Shown here: positions 17,882 to 27,208 of the stretch, piece after piece | Layout: the number at the start of each line of letters is the position of its first letter | Position numbering within the stretch: position 1 is the first letter of the stretch | Assembly (NCBI RefSeq): GCF_000504085.1 | Contig: NC_022792.1 | Coordinates: 2,105,861 to 2,169,860, forward strand | Direction of reading: 5' to 3' | DNA: 64,000 bases | Origin: Pseudothermotoga elfii DSM 9442 = NBRC 107921 | Lineage (GTDB): Bacteria; Thermotogota; Thermotogae; Thermotogales; DSM-5069 | Position numbers and translations under genes: made by a program | Notes under the pieces: model-generated | What the model was told of the DNA's origin: nothing | Databases searched by the model: none | What the model saw: only the letters and a program-made list of their open reading frames with translations

Positions 17882-19734
17882 GCATAAACCTCCTTCTTTA
17901 AAAATGATATCACACTTTCGAAAATGCCTTCAGAATCGAGTTTGCAGAGTTTCAACAATTCTTCTCTCGACCCATGCGAAACAAATTTTTCCGCCACCCC
18001 CATAGTAAGAACAGATCTTTTGTAGCCGTGTTTAATGAGAAATGAAATCACACTCTCCCCGAAACCACCGTTTATATATCCTTCTTCTAATGTGACTATG
18101 GCGTCATGGGCATCGGCAATTTTCATGAGAGATTTTTCATCAAGAGGTTTTACGCACCTGACGTAAACAATCGTTGGGTCAAGAGAGGCAAGTTTTCGTG
18201 TATTTTCAAGTAAAGTCCCGGCCGCAAGAACAGCTATTTTTCCGTTCCCGGTTCTGACAGTTTCCCAATTAAATATATCGAGAACCGTTGATTCATCCCA
18301 GAGTTTCTCAAAATTTGCTTCTCTGGAATCTCTTGGATATCTTACCGAAACAACACCTGATACATCTTTTTCAACGATAGAACGCAGTATGGAAATCAGC
18401 TCTACTAAGTTTGATGGGGTGAAAATTTTTGATCCTGGTATCGTCCTGAATAAACAAATGTCGTTAAGTCCGTGATGCGTAGGGCCATCTTCGCCAACTA
18501 ATCCCGATCTGTCAACGGCAAACACTACATTCAAATTTTGCAGGGCAACATCGTGGAAAATCTGATCGTAGGCTCTTTGAAGAAAAGAGGAATAAATCGC
18601 AACAAAGGGCCTATATCCCATTGTAGCAAGACCAGCCGCGAAAGTAACGCAAGATTGTTCTGTTATGCCAAGATCAGCAAATCTTTCCGGAAAAATCTGC
18701 GAAAATTTTCTTAAGCCAGTACCATCTGGCATTGCAGCAGTTATGGCGAATATTTTGTCGTTTTTCTGCGAAATCCTAACTAACGTTTCTCCGAAAACTT
18801 CGCTGTAAGACATATGATTTTTCTTTGCCAAAGGCTCGCCAGTATTCAAATTAAACTTCGGCGCGCTGTGAAAAACTATACAGTTATTTTCTGCTGGTTC
18901 ATAGCCTCTGCCTTTTTGAGTAATCAAGTGAACCACAACTGGATAATCATAGTTTTTTATCCTTTCAAAAAGCTTTTTCATCAGCTCTATATCATGACCA
19001 TCTATTGGCCCTATGTGCTTTATGCCCAGAGACTCAAAAAAATCGAATCCAGAGATAAATAATTTAACACCCTCACGCAGCCTTCTCAATTCATCTTCAA
19101 GGTTTTTTCCAACCTCAGTACCTTCAAGCATTTTTTTCACAAGACCTTTAAATTTTACATATGCAGGATTTGTCCTTATTTTTGCAAAAGTTTCTGACAG
19201 GGCTCCAACGTTCTGGGCAATGGACATGCCATTGTCGTTAAGGATTATTTTCAATCTGGAATTCTGGCCCTTTATCTGATTCAAGCTTTCTAAAGCTTCT
19301 CCATTCGTTAAGGCTCCATCTCCTATAACAACCAGAACATTTTTCATTTCTTTTTTTAATCTGAGTGCCCTTTCTATCCCAAGAGCTGCGGCTATTGATG
19401 TACCAGCATGACCTGCACCAAATCTGTCAAAAATAGATTCTTTCAGTGTTGTATATCCACTGATTCCACCCAATTGTCTTAGTGATGAGAAACTTTCCCA
19501 CCTATCCAGCAGTAATTTATGGGTGTAGCACTGGTGGGATGTATCCCATATAATAACGTTTTCTCTCGGGTCGAAAACACTGTAAAGCGCAAGCGTGAGG
19601 TCTACTACACCCAGATTGGATGCCAGATGACCTCCATTTTTTGAAACGACCTCGATTATACGACGCCTGATCTGCCGGGCCATTTCTTCAAGTTTTGTTG
19701 CATCTGCTCCAACAACATCATCAATATTCAACAT
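17875..19734 (-). CDS. dxs: 1-deoxy-D-xylulose-5-phosphate synthase
   Basis: The thiamine-diphosphate enzyme that condenses pyruvate and glyceraldehyde 3-phosphate in the first step of the MEP isoprenoid pathway (619 residues, full length). Visible are the substrate-loop residues WDTSHQCYTHK, the TPP/Mg motif GDGALTNGEALESLN, the HIGPIDGHD segment, and the pyrimidine-domain motifs GITEQSCVTFAAGLA and VFAVDRSGLVGEDGPTHHG. It starts at ATG 19734, overlapping xseB by 14 bases. The xseA-xseB-dxs order is seen in several bacterial phyla. Confidence 0.95.
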   Translation of the reverse strand: MLNIDDVVGADATKLEEMARQIRRRIIEVVSKNGGHLASNLGVVDLTLALYSVFDPRENVIIWDTSHQCYTHKLLLDRWESFSSLRQLGGISGYTTLKESIFDRFGAGHAGTSIAAALGIERALRLKKEMKNVLVVIGDGALTNGEALESLNQIKGQNSRLKIILNDNGMSIAQNVGALSETFAKIRTNPAYVKFKGLVKKMLEGTEVGKNLEDELRRLREGVKLFISGFDFFESLGIKHIGPIDGHDIELMKKLFERIKNYDYPVVVHLITQKGRGYEPAENNCIVFHSAPKFNLNTGEPLAKKNHMSYSEVFGETLVRISQKNDKIFAITAAMPDGTGLRKFSQIFPERFADLGITEQSCVTFAAGLATMGYRPFVAIYSSFLQRAYDQIFHDVALQNLNVVFAVDRSGLVGEDGPTHHGLNDICLFRTIPGSKIFTPSNLVELISILRSIVEKDVSGVVSVRYPRDSREANFEKLWDESTVLDIFNWETVRTGNGKIAVLAAGTLLENTRKLASLDPTIVYVRCVKPLDEKSLMKIADAHDAIVTLEEGYINGGFGESVISFLIKHGYKRSVLTMGVAEKFVSHGSREELLKLCKLDSEGIFESVISFLKKEVYAW

Positions 19735-19930
19735 TTTCGTCTTCCCTATTCTGCATTTTCAAATAAATGTCTTGAACCTTGAGTTTAGCATCTTCAAGCG
19801 CTTGATGCAACTTTCTGTATATTTCTGCACCCTTCTCGTATAGCATAAAAGCTTCATCAAAAGAAAGATCTTCTGATTCCAATCTAATTACTATAGACTC
19901 AAGCTCTCTGATCATCTCATCTATTTTCAC
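19721..19930 (-). CDS. xseB: Exodeoxyribonuclease VII small subunit
   Basis: A 69-residue small subunit of exonuclease VII, which with XseA degrades single-stranded DNA to short oligonucleotides. The pattern MIRELESIVIRLESEDLSFDEAF...YEKGAE is the conserved XseB core of two helices, with the usual length. The start at ATG 19930 overlaps the xseA stop by 4 bases (translational coupling), and its end overlaps dxs. Confidence 0.92.
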   Translation of the reverse strand: MKIDEMIRELESIVIRLESEDLSFDEAFMLYEKGAEIYRKLHQALEDAKLKVQDIYLKMQNREDENVEY

Positions 19931-21105
19931 TTTACAACCACCTTTACAACTCCATCAAAAAATCTCATGGAAATCTCGTCTTTTTCCCTTAAAATAGAAG
20001 AACTTTTGACCCACTTTCCGTCTTTTTCAACTATTACGTATCCCTTCTTCAAAAGTTCGACTGGGTTCAGTGAAAAAAGTTTAGTACCAGCAGAACTCAA
20101 TTTTTTCTCATAAGAAAACATTTGCCTTTGCATTAAAGCGAATGCCTTTTCTTTCATGCTGTCAATTGAACTATGCGTCCTCAAAATTTGACTCATCATG
20201 GACTGAAAAAGAGATTTATTTGAGCTTTCAATTTGCTGCGAAAAAGACTCAATTTTTTTCCTTATTGACAGATTCATTCTCTGCATCAATTCCAAAAAAT
20301 GCATTCTGATTTCCGAAAGATTCGGTACAGCAGCTTGAGCAGCAGCAGTAGGGGTATGAGCCGAATAATCAGCAACCAGATCAATGAAAACTGTGTCTAT
20401 TTGATGGCCAACCCCTGTAATAACTGGATGACGAAGTTTGTATACAGCTCTTACAATATCTTCGTCGTTGAAAAGCCATAAATCATCTCTGGATCCACCG
20501 CCTCTTGTTATTATAACAACATCTACATCTGATTCATTTACATCATTCAAAGCTCTCAATAAACTGCCTTTAGCATCTTCGCCCTGAACACCTGTGTGAT
20601 ATAAAAAGATTTCAACAAGCGGGTATCTGTCACTTATCGTTCGCAAAACATCCTGATATGCTGCTGAATTTCTCGAGGTTATCAAGCCTATTTTCGACGG
20701 ATATTCCGGCAGGGGACGCTTTGGTTTATCAAAAATACCCTCAGCAACAAGTCTTTCATAGCTCTCTTTCATTCTCAGAAAAAGGGTGCCTCGCTCGGGA
20801 AGAATCTTCGCCTGCCTGCATATTAATCTATACTGACCACGAGGAGCGTAAACTTTAATCTGGCCCGCAACCTGAGCTATTCGTCCGTCACTTAACCCGA
20901 AACTTCTATAAGCTCCCCCGAAAAATACACATCCAATAGTTGTGAACTCATCTTTTAAATAAAAGAACAGATGCCCATTTCTTTCTTTTAAATCGGCTAT
21001 TTCCCCAACTACCTGGATATCACTGAGATACTGATCCTGGTCTATAAGAGCCTCTATATAATATGTAACCTCACTGACAGTATAAATTTTATCCACTATC
21101 TTCAC
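19927..21105 (-). CDS. xseA: Exodeoxyribonuclease VII large subunit
   Basis: The catalytic subunit of exonuclease VII (392 residues, slightly short for the family). An N-terminal OB-fold region (YTVSEVTYYIEALIDQDQYLSDIQVVGEI...) is followed by the catalytic domain with IGLITSRNSAAYQDVL, the conserved RGGGSRDDLW motif and GVGHQIDTVFIDLVADYSAHTPTAAAQ. The C-terminal helical part that binds XseB is present. The start at ATG 21105 overlaps the MutS-like gene by 17 bases. The protein is cytoplasmic. Confidence 0.95.
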   Translation of the reverse strand: MKIVDKIYTVSEVTYYIEALIDQDQYLSDIQVVGEIADLKERNGHLFFYLKDEFTTIGCVFFGGAYRSFGLSDGRIAQVAGQIKVYAPRGQYRLICRQAKILPERGTLFLRMKESYERLVAEGIFDKPKRPLPEYPSKIGLITSRNSAAYQDVLRTISDRYPLVEIFLYHTGVQGEDAKGSLLRALNDVNESDVDVVIITRGGGSRDDLWLFNDEDIVRAVYKLRHPVITGVGHQIDTVFIDLVADYSAHTPTAAAQAAVPNLSEIRMHFLELMQRMNLSIRKKIESFSQQIESSNKSLFQSMMSQILRTHSSIDSMKEKAFALMQRQMFSYEKKLSSAGTKLFSLNPVELLKKGYVIVEKDGKWVKSSSILREKDEISMRFFDGVVKVVVK

Positions 21106-22594
21106 CTTTCCTCAAAAAATTCTCGGCGGCTTCTACAATCTTTTCACTTAATCCCAGCTTTTTTGCAAGAAGAAGTGCCATTTTCTGGTTAGATTTAATA
21201 TCTTTTTCTATAGAGTAGTCTATCATTCTATGCGGGTCATCTGCATCGAAATTCTTAATTTTTCCACACATATAAACTCTGGAAGCAATTTTCACAACCT
21301 CCGGATAATGCGAGGTGAAAAGAAAGTAATCATCAGAGTCATTCAAGCATTTTACAGCGGCAACCGCAAGAGCTTCTCCCTCAACAGGGTTAGTCGTTGA
21401 ACCAAATTCATCTATCAACACAAACTTCTTTCCTGGTAGTGATAGAATGTTGTTAAATGAAACTATCTCCGATGCAAAAGAACTGAGTCCCACTCCATCG
21501 CCTCTTGAAACATATCTTACAAAACCAAGAACAGGGCAGCTGAAAGTATCTGCAGGAATTGGGAAACCCATATGAAAGAGAATCACGAAACACCCTATGG
21601 TTCTAAGCACAGTTGTTTTGCCGCCCATGTTTGGTCCATACAAAACTGTTATTCCTCTGTTTATCTCTATATCCACCGGATAATACTGATAATCATTCTT
21701 CTCACAAAATTCCTTTACCGGTGGATATCTTCCTGATTTTACAATTATTTTTTCACTAATTTCTGGCTGGCAACATTTGTACAAAAAGAAAAAGTCGTAT
21801 CTGCACAAATCAAGATCAATTTGTTCAACAGTCATTTCACATACTTTCAGAACCTCAAAAAATTCTCCAGCAATTTTTTCAAGCTCGCTGAGAAGGTGTT
21901 GTTCTTCGCTTGTCATAAACTCTTCTATTTTGTTCAATCTATCAGCCAATTTTAGCATCTCTCCGGTTGGCTTAAGTTTCAGATGATATCTCCCTGCAGA
22001 CCTTCTTACCACCTCTGCAAAATCCTTTTCGATAATATCTTTTGCCACATTCTCGTCGCAAGTAAATTCATCATCCGGTAATTTTATCGAGAACTCACTC
22101 TCGATCTCTTGAATCAATCTGGATTTCGCGTTTTCCAATTCTTTTGAAATTAAAAGATGATCTTTTCTTAAACTCAGCATCTTTTCAGATCTTAGATTGA
22201 ACCCTTCTTGATCCCCTGTCAAATCAGACAATTTTACCCACAAATCACTCAGATCGGGAAAAAACCATATATCTCTTCCAAGATCTGCAAGCTCTCTACA
22301 GTGGTAAACAAATCTCTTTAGTCGAGCAAAATCACCCACGGTTTTGAAACCATAGTTCATCTGCTGATCTATACTGCCCATGCGCAACAGGTGCTGTTTA
22401 ATTATCTGAACCTTACGACTATCCATATTAAAAACTTTGACCAATCTTTCCCAGTGCTTTTGAAAATCCTCTCCATTTTTAATCAGACATTTCATACCGT
22501 CCAAAGATTTTTTCCCATACTCAGTCAAAGGATTCACCTTAGAAAGCAATTGATCCAGCATTACAAACCTCAACGTATCACGATCAACAAACAA
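21089..22594 (-). CDS. MutS-family ATPase without mismatch-recognition domain
   Basis: A 501-residue protein with the MutS helical core and the C-terminal ABC-type ATPase: Walker A GPNMGGKT at 320-327, followed by VLIDEFGSTTNPVEGEAL (Walker B) and an FTSHYPE switch segment. The N-terminal mismatch-recognition domain of MutS1 is missing and so is the Smr nuclease tail of MutS2. Proteins of this size act outside classical mismatch repair, and their role is generally unknown; a reactivase or recombination function is possible. The start is TTG 22594 after GGGAGGT. It is the first gene of a six-gene operon with xseA, xseB and dxs. Confidence 0.8.
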   Translation of the reverse strand: MFVDRDTLRFVMLDQLLSKVNPLTEYGKKSLDGMKCLIKNGEDFQKHWERLVKVFNMDSRKVQIIKQHLLRMGSIDQQMNYGFKTVGDFARLKRFVYHCRELADLGRDIWFFPDLSDLWVKLSDLTGDQEGFNLRSEKMLSLRKDHLLISKELENAKSRLIQEIESEFSIKLPDDEFTCDENVAKDIIEKDFAEVVRRSAGRYHLKLKPTGEMLKLADRLNKIEEFMTSEEQHLLSELEKIAGEFFEVLKVCEMTVEQIDLDLCRYDFFFLYKCCQPEISEKIIVKSGRYPPVKEFCEKNDYQYYPVDIEINRGITVLYGPNMGGKTTVLRTIGCFVILFHMGFPIPADTFSCPVLGFVRYVSRGDGVGLSSFASEIVSFNNILSLPGKKFVLIDEFGSTTNPVEGEALAVAAVKCLNDSDDYFLFTSHYPEVVKIASRVYMCGKIKNFDADDPHRMIDYSIEKDIKSNQKMALLLAKKLGLSEKIVEAAENFLRKGEDSG

Positions 22595-22618
22595 ATGAAC
22601 TACCTCCCAGGTAAAAAC

Positions 22619-22627
22619 ATTATACCA
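22619..22627 (-). promoter_or_regulatory. Extended -10 promoter for the MutS-like/xse/dxs operon
   Basis: On the minus strand this reads TGGTATAAT, a TG-n-TATAAT extended -10 element, with no good -35 box 17 bases upstream. Transcription would start near 22612, giving a leader of about 18 bases with GGGAGGT before the TTG start. Confidence 0.55.
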
Positions 22628-22675
22628 GCAGAAAACTGGGAGACATGCTCCTGGTATCCAAAAATGCCCAAAAAG

Positions 22676-24724
22676 TCAGGCAATTATGAGCAAAATAAGT
22701 GGGGCAAGGACTTCCGCTACAAGTGACATAACTGTTATCATTGTGTTTAGTGAAGGACCAGCCGTATCTTTAAACGGATCACCTACGGTGTCTCCGACGA
22801 CAGCCGCCTTGTGTGCATCTGATCCTTTTCCTCCATGGTGACCTTCTTCAATGTACTTCTTTGCATTATCCCATGATCCACCGGAATTTGCCATGAAAAG
22901 TGCAAATATGATTCCAGTAACTATGCTTCCGGCCAAAAATCCTGCAAGAGCCTCTTTACCAAACACAGCTAAAGTTAGAACTGGTGCAATTATTGAGAGA
23001 ACACCCGGTAATATCAATTCTTTCAGTGCGCCAGCTGTTGCTATATCAACACATTTTGCATAATCTGGATTTGCTTTACCTTCCATCAAACCCGGTATTT
23101 CTCGAAATTGCCTCCTGATCTCTTCAATCATTCTTTCAGAATTTCTCCCTACAGATAAAATCAAAAGAGCAGAAAGTAATGGTGGCATCACAGCACCTAT
23201 GAAGATGCCCGCGATAACTTTTGGGGAAATCAAATCAAGACTTTGAATATCTACCAGATGCGTATAGGCTGCAAAAAGAGCCAGAACAGTCAAAGCCGCT
23301 GAACCAATTGCAAAACCTTTTGTTATAGCCTTAGAGGTGTTTCCTGCTGCATCAAGCATATCTGTTATTGCTACGACATCATCACCCAAACCAGACTGTT
23401 CTGCCACTCCTTTTGCATTGTCAGATATGGGGCCATATGCATCAGCAGAGATTATCATGCCAACTATTGAAAGCATTCCAAGCGCAGCATTTGCAACACC
23501 GTAGAATGGGTCCACAGAAAAAATTTTCGCTATATACCAGGCAACAATTGTAGCTGCAGAGATGCACAGGACAGGTGGCGCCACACTCACAAGCCCATAA
23601 GAAAATCCAGTAAGTATGTTTATAGCAGCTCCAGTGGTGGAGGCCTCAGCAACCTGCTTTGTTGGTTTTTTTTCAATAGAAGTGAAATAATCAGAGGTTA
23701 ATCCTATGATTACACCAGCAGCAAGACCAGAAACTGTTGGAAGAAAAACACCAAGCCATCTTGAACCTTCCAGGCCAGAAAAACGGGTAATTAAGAATAA
23801 AAGAACTACAAAAATAAAGCAGGTTGAAAAAGTTCCCATATTCAGCGCTCTGCCCGGACTTTTTTTAATACTTCTGGTTACAAAAACAAGTCCTATAATG
23901 GATGAAAAGAGGCCCACAGAAGCTATCAAAAGAGGCAGAGTGGTGAGAATACCTCCTCCAAGCTCTGAACCAATTATCATCGTTGCAATAATGCTGGCAA
24001 TATACGAATCTGTCAAATCCGCACCCATACCGGCAACATCTCCTACATTGTCCCCCACATTATCTGCTATTACAGCCGGGTTTCTTGGATCATCTTCGGG
24101 TATTCCAAGTTCAATTTTTCCAACAAGATCAGCACTTATGTCAGCAGTCTTGGTATAAATACCTCCACCAGCTTTCGCAAACAGCGCAAGAGCACTCGCT
24201 CCAAAACTGAAACCCAAGATCACACTTGCCGCATCGGAATCACTCCAGCCAAACCCCATTTTGAAAATGAAAAACAACACCACAATACCCAGCAGCGACA
24301 CGCCTACTACAAACAATCCCATAACAGCCCCTCCATAAAACGCAATCGGGAAAGCTGCTTTTAAGCCTCTTTGTGCTGCCGCCGCTACTCTTACATTTGT
24401 TTCAACTGCGGCTCTCATACCAACATAAGCAGCTATTGTGGTGCATACAGAACCCAGTACATAAGAGATAGCCATACTCACACCCATGATCGGATTTTTC
24501 AAAAAACCACTGACCATTCCTATAATGAAAGCCATTATCACAACAAAAACAGCAAGAGTCCTGTTTTGTCTTCTAAGATAAGCGAGAGCCCCCTCTTTAA
24601 TAGAAAAGGATATCTTTCTCATTTTCTCTGTTCCGGAATCTTTTTTCATGATATATCCGAAAAGCCCGAGCGCAAGTAAAATGGAACCAATCCCAGCCGC
24701 CAAACTTAAAAAAAACCAGCTCAT
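22676..24724 (-). CDS. hppA: Membrane-bound ion-pumping pyrophosphatase
   Basis: A polytopic membrane enzyme (682 residues, about 16 helices) that couples pyrophosphate hydrolysis to cation pumping. Substrate-binding loops are visible: [38 protein letters not shown] and the late [15 protein letters not shown]. The segment [13 protein letters not shown] has Lys and Thr at the positions (460 and 463 in the usual numbering) that mark K+-independent enzymes, which are known as H+ pumps; K+-dependent Na+ pumps have Ala there. The start is ATG 24724. It may be the last gene of the operon that begins at 27850, as the gap to the dehydrogenase is 27 bases. Confidence 0.93.
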   Translation of the reverse strand: MSWFFLSLAAGIGSILLALGLFGYIMKKDSGTEKMRKISFSIKEGALAYLRRQNRTLAVFVVIMAFIIGMVSGFLKNPIMGVSMAISYVLGSVCTTIAAYVGMRAAVETNVRVAAAAQRGLKAAFPIAFYGGAVMGLFVVGVSLLGIVVLFFIFKMGFGWSDSDAASVILGFSFGASALALFAKAGGGIYTKTADISADLVGKIELGIPEDDPRNPAVIADNVGDNVGDVAGMGADLTDSYIASIIATMIIGSELGGGILTTLPLLIASVGLFSSIIGLVFVTRSIKKSPGRALNMGTFSTCFIFVVLLFLITRFSGLEGSRWLGVFLPTVSGLAAGVIIGLTSDYFTSIEKKPTKQVAEASTTGAAINILTGFSYGLVSVAPPVLCISAATIVAWYIAKIFSVDPFYGVANAALGMLSIVGMIISADAYGPISDNAKGVAEQSGLGDDVVAITDMLDAAGNTSKAITKGFAIGSAALTVLALFAAYTHLVDIQSLDLISPKVIAGIFIGAVMPPLLSALLILSVGRNSERMIEEIRRQFREIPGLMEGKANPDYAKCVDIATAGALKELILPGVLSIIAPVLTLAVFGKEALAGFLAGSIVTGIIFALFMANSGGSWDNAKKYIEEGHHGGKGSDAHKAAVVGDTVGDPFKDTAGPSLNTMITVMSLVAEVLAPLILLIIA

Positions 24725-24751
24725 TCAACCACCCCCCATTTTAAATATACA

Positions 24752-26056
24752 TCAAAGTACGAACACATTTTCCCCCTTCAATCCAAAATTTTTTAGAATA
24801 TTTTTTGTATCAAATACTAATCTACAATTTTCTACAAGCATCCTGTAATCAATTTTGTTTTTATGAGCTGTTGTGATAATGGCTATGTCTGCCCATTTGC
24901 AGAGGTCCTCCGTCAACTCATGTGTACTTATTTCTACATTATTAAAGAGAAATCTTTCCACATATGGATCTACAACTATCGTGCTGGCTTTATTTTTTTC
25001 AAGGTGCTCCAGAACTTTAAGAGCAGGTGATTCTCTTACATCATCTATGTCTCCTTTGTAAGCTATGCCAAGCAGAAGTACTTTCGCACCATTCATACAT
25101 TTCCTTTTTTCATTTAAAAGTTGCATAGCCCTCTGAACAACATACTGTGGCATATAATCATTTATTTCACCAGCTAATTCAATTAACCTTGTGTGATAAT
25201 CATATTCTCTTGCTTTGTAGGTCAGGTAAAACGGATCAATGGGTATACAGTGCCCACCTACTCCCGGACCAGGATAAAAAGGCATAAAACCAAATGGTTT
25301 TGTTGAAGCAGCTTCTATCACTTCCCAGATATTTATTCCCATTTTTTCAGCAACAATTGCCATCTCATTTATCAAAGCAATATTTACTATTCTGAAAGTA
25401 TTTTCCAGAATCTTAGACATCTCAGCCTCTTTCGGCGATGAGACAACAAAGACGGGTGCCTCGAGCACATTTTCGTACAAAATCCTTGCGATTTCTGTTG
25501 ATGCAGAACCAACACCCCCGACAACTTTCGGCGTGTTCTTCGTCTTGTAAATGAGATTACCTGGATCCACTCTCTCCGGGCTAAAGGCAAGATAAAAATC
25601 TTCTCCGCATTTCAATCCGGTTTCCTCCAAAATAGGTTTCAAAACTTCTTCTGTTGTCCCGGGATAAGTAGTCGATTCTAAAACTATTAACATCTCTTTA
25701 TGTAATCTTTTTGATATCTCTTTTGCAGTGTTAATAACATATGTTAAGTCTGGCTGCTTGAATTTATCAAGTGGTGTTGGAACACATATGGTCGCGATAT
25801 CGCAATTGTGGAGTTCATCAAAATTGGTGGTTGCGGTTAATTTTCCACTCTTTGCAAGAATTTGAAGGTCCTCTGTCACCACATCGCCAATGTAATTCTG
25901 ACCTTGATTCACCATGTTAACTCTCTTTTGTTGAATATCAAAACCTATCACTTTGAAACCTGCTTTGGCCTTTTCAACAGCAAGTGGAAGACCTACATAT
26001 CCGAGGCCTATCACACCAATAACAGCTGTCCTGTTGAGAATCTTTTCTTTTAGCAT
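24752..26056 (-). CDS. UDP-N-acetyl-hexosamine 6-dehydrogenase (WbpA type)
   Basis: A nucleotide-sugar dehydrogenase (434 residues) that oxidises C6 of a UDP-sugar to the uronic acid in two NAD+-dependent steps. Visible are GLGYVGLP near residue 17, VPTPLDKFKQPDL, ESTTYPGTTEEV and the active-site Cys in GPGVGGHCIPIDPFYL, a form typical of UDP-GlcNAc/ManNAc dehydrogenases (WbpA, WecC) rather than UDP-glucose dehydrogenase. The start ATG 26056 overlaps the aminotransferase by 7 bases. The adjacent DegT-type aminotransferase suggests a 3-amino-uronic acid for a surface polysaccharide; the oxidoreductase (WbpB) and acetyltransferase (WbpD) steps are not in the window. Confidence 0.88.
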   Translation of the reverse strand: MLKEKILNRTAVIGVIGLGYVGLPLAVEKAKAGFKVIGFDIQQKRVNMVNQGQNYIGDVVTEDLQILAKSGKLTATTNFDELHNCDIATICVPTPLDKFKQPDLTYVINTAKEISKRLHKEMLIVLESTTYPGTTEEVLKPILEETGLKCGEDFYLAFSPERVDPGNLIYKTKNTPKVVGGVGSASTEIARILYENVLEAPVFVVSSPKEAEMSKILENTFRIVNIALINEMAIVAEKMGINIWEVIEAASTKPFGFMPFYPGPGVGGHCIPIDPFYLTYKAREYDYHTRLIELAGEINDYMPQYVVQRAMQLLNEKRKCMNGAKVLLLGIAYKGDIDDVRESPALKVLEHLEKNKASTIVVDPYVERFLFNNVEISTHELTEDLCKWADIAIITTAHKNKIDYRMLVENCRLVFDTKNILKNFGLKGENVFVL

Positions 26057-27204
26057 TTTCTCGCCTCCTTGAAATACTCACCGATGCATTTAACAACATA
26101 TTCCACTTCAGTGATGCTGATCTCCGGGAAAATTGGCAATGCGAGCACTTCTTGACATGCCTGATCTGTATTTTCAAGTATCTTCGAACCAAATCTCGAG
26201 AAACATTTTTGCCTGTGCATACCAAGTGGATAATAAACAGCTGTTTCAACACCCCTGGTTTTCAAATATTCTCTTAATCTATCTCTGTGTCCTGCTTTAA
26301 CCTTGACAACGTATTGATGAAATATACACGTGAAATCACCAGTAACACGGGGCGTCTCTAAAAATTCTATGCTCAAAGAATTTATCATCTCGGTATAATT
26401 CCTGGCTATCTTAATTCTCTTTTCATGATATTCATCAAGATACTTTAATTTTATCCTCAATACAGCAGCTTGAATTTCATCAAGTCTGCTATTTATTCCC
26501 TCCATTTCATGAAAATACTTGACCTTTGCCCCATGAACTCTAAAAACTCGACAAAAATCATTTGTATCATCATTGTTTGTTAAAATCATTCCACCGTCGC
26601 CGTATGCACCAAGATTTTTGGTGGGGAAAAAAGAGAGAATAGACGCATCCCCAACAGTGCCACTTTTCCTGATCGTGCCATCTGAATATACCCATTTAGA
26701 GCCGATTGATTGTGCGCAATCTTCAAGTATTTTTACACCATAATTACGTTTAATCTTTTCCAGTCTTTCCAAATCGACAGTTCTTCCAAAAAGATGAACA
26801 GGTATAACTGCCTTTATTTTTTCTCGATTTGGATGAGTCGTCAGGATTTCTTCTACCCTATCAAGGTCAATGTTAAAGCTTTTTCTATCAATATCTGCAA
26901 AAACAGGAACAGCTCCATTTCTTGTTATGCAACTCACTGTTGCAAAAAATGTAAAAGGTGTCGTGATAACGTAATCACCATCACCTATTCCTATTGCTTT
27001 CGCTGCAATATATAACGCATCAGAGCCGTTTCCAACACCTATAGCATGTTTCACATTAAGATAATCACATACTTCTCTCTCAAACTGTTTCACATTCTCT
27101 CCCATGATCAATTTTCCAGATCTAAAAACGCCATCTATCGCCTGCAAAATTTCACTTTTCAAAGTATCATACTGTCTCGTCATATCAAAAAGTGGCACAT
27201 GCAT
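26050..27204 (-). CDS. DegT/DnrJ/EryC1/StrS-family sugar aminotransferase
   Basis: A PLP-dependent aminotransferase (384 residues) that transfers an amino group from glutamate to a keto-sugar nucleotide. Visible are GVGNGSDALYIA, the TPFTFFATVSCI segment, VHLFGR, EDCAQSIGSKW and the PLP lysine in FFPTKNLGAYGDGG. It resembles WbpE, which makes a 3-amino-3-deoxy sugar on the route that starts with the WbpA-type dehydrogenase encoded next. The start is ATG 27204 after GAGAGGAGTG, 4 bases from the regulator gene, so the three genes form one operon. Confidence 0.88.
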   Translation of the reverse strand: MHVPLFDMTRQYDTLKSEILQAIDGVFRSGKLIMGENVKQFEREVCDYLNVKHAIGVGNGSDALYIAAKAIGIGDGDYVITTPFTFFATVSCITRNGAVPVFADIDRKSFNIDLDRVEEILTTHPNREKIKAVIPVHLFGRTVDLERLEKIKRNYGVKILEDCAQSIGSKWVYSDGTIRKSGTVGDASILSFFPTKNLGAYGDGGMILTNNDDTNDFCRVFRVHGAKVKYFHEMEGINSRLDEIQAAVLRIKLKYLDEYHEKRIKIARNYTEMINSLSIEFLETPRVTGDFTCIFHQYVVKVKAGHRDRLREYLKTRGVETAVYYPLGMHRQKCFSRFGSKILENTDQACQEVLALPIFPEISITEVEYVVKCIGEYFKEARKC

Positions 27205-27208
27205 TTTT

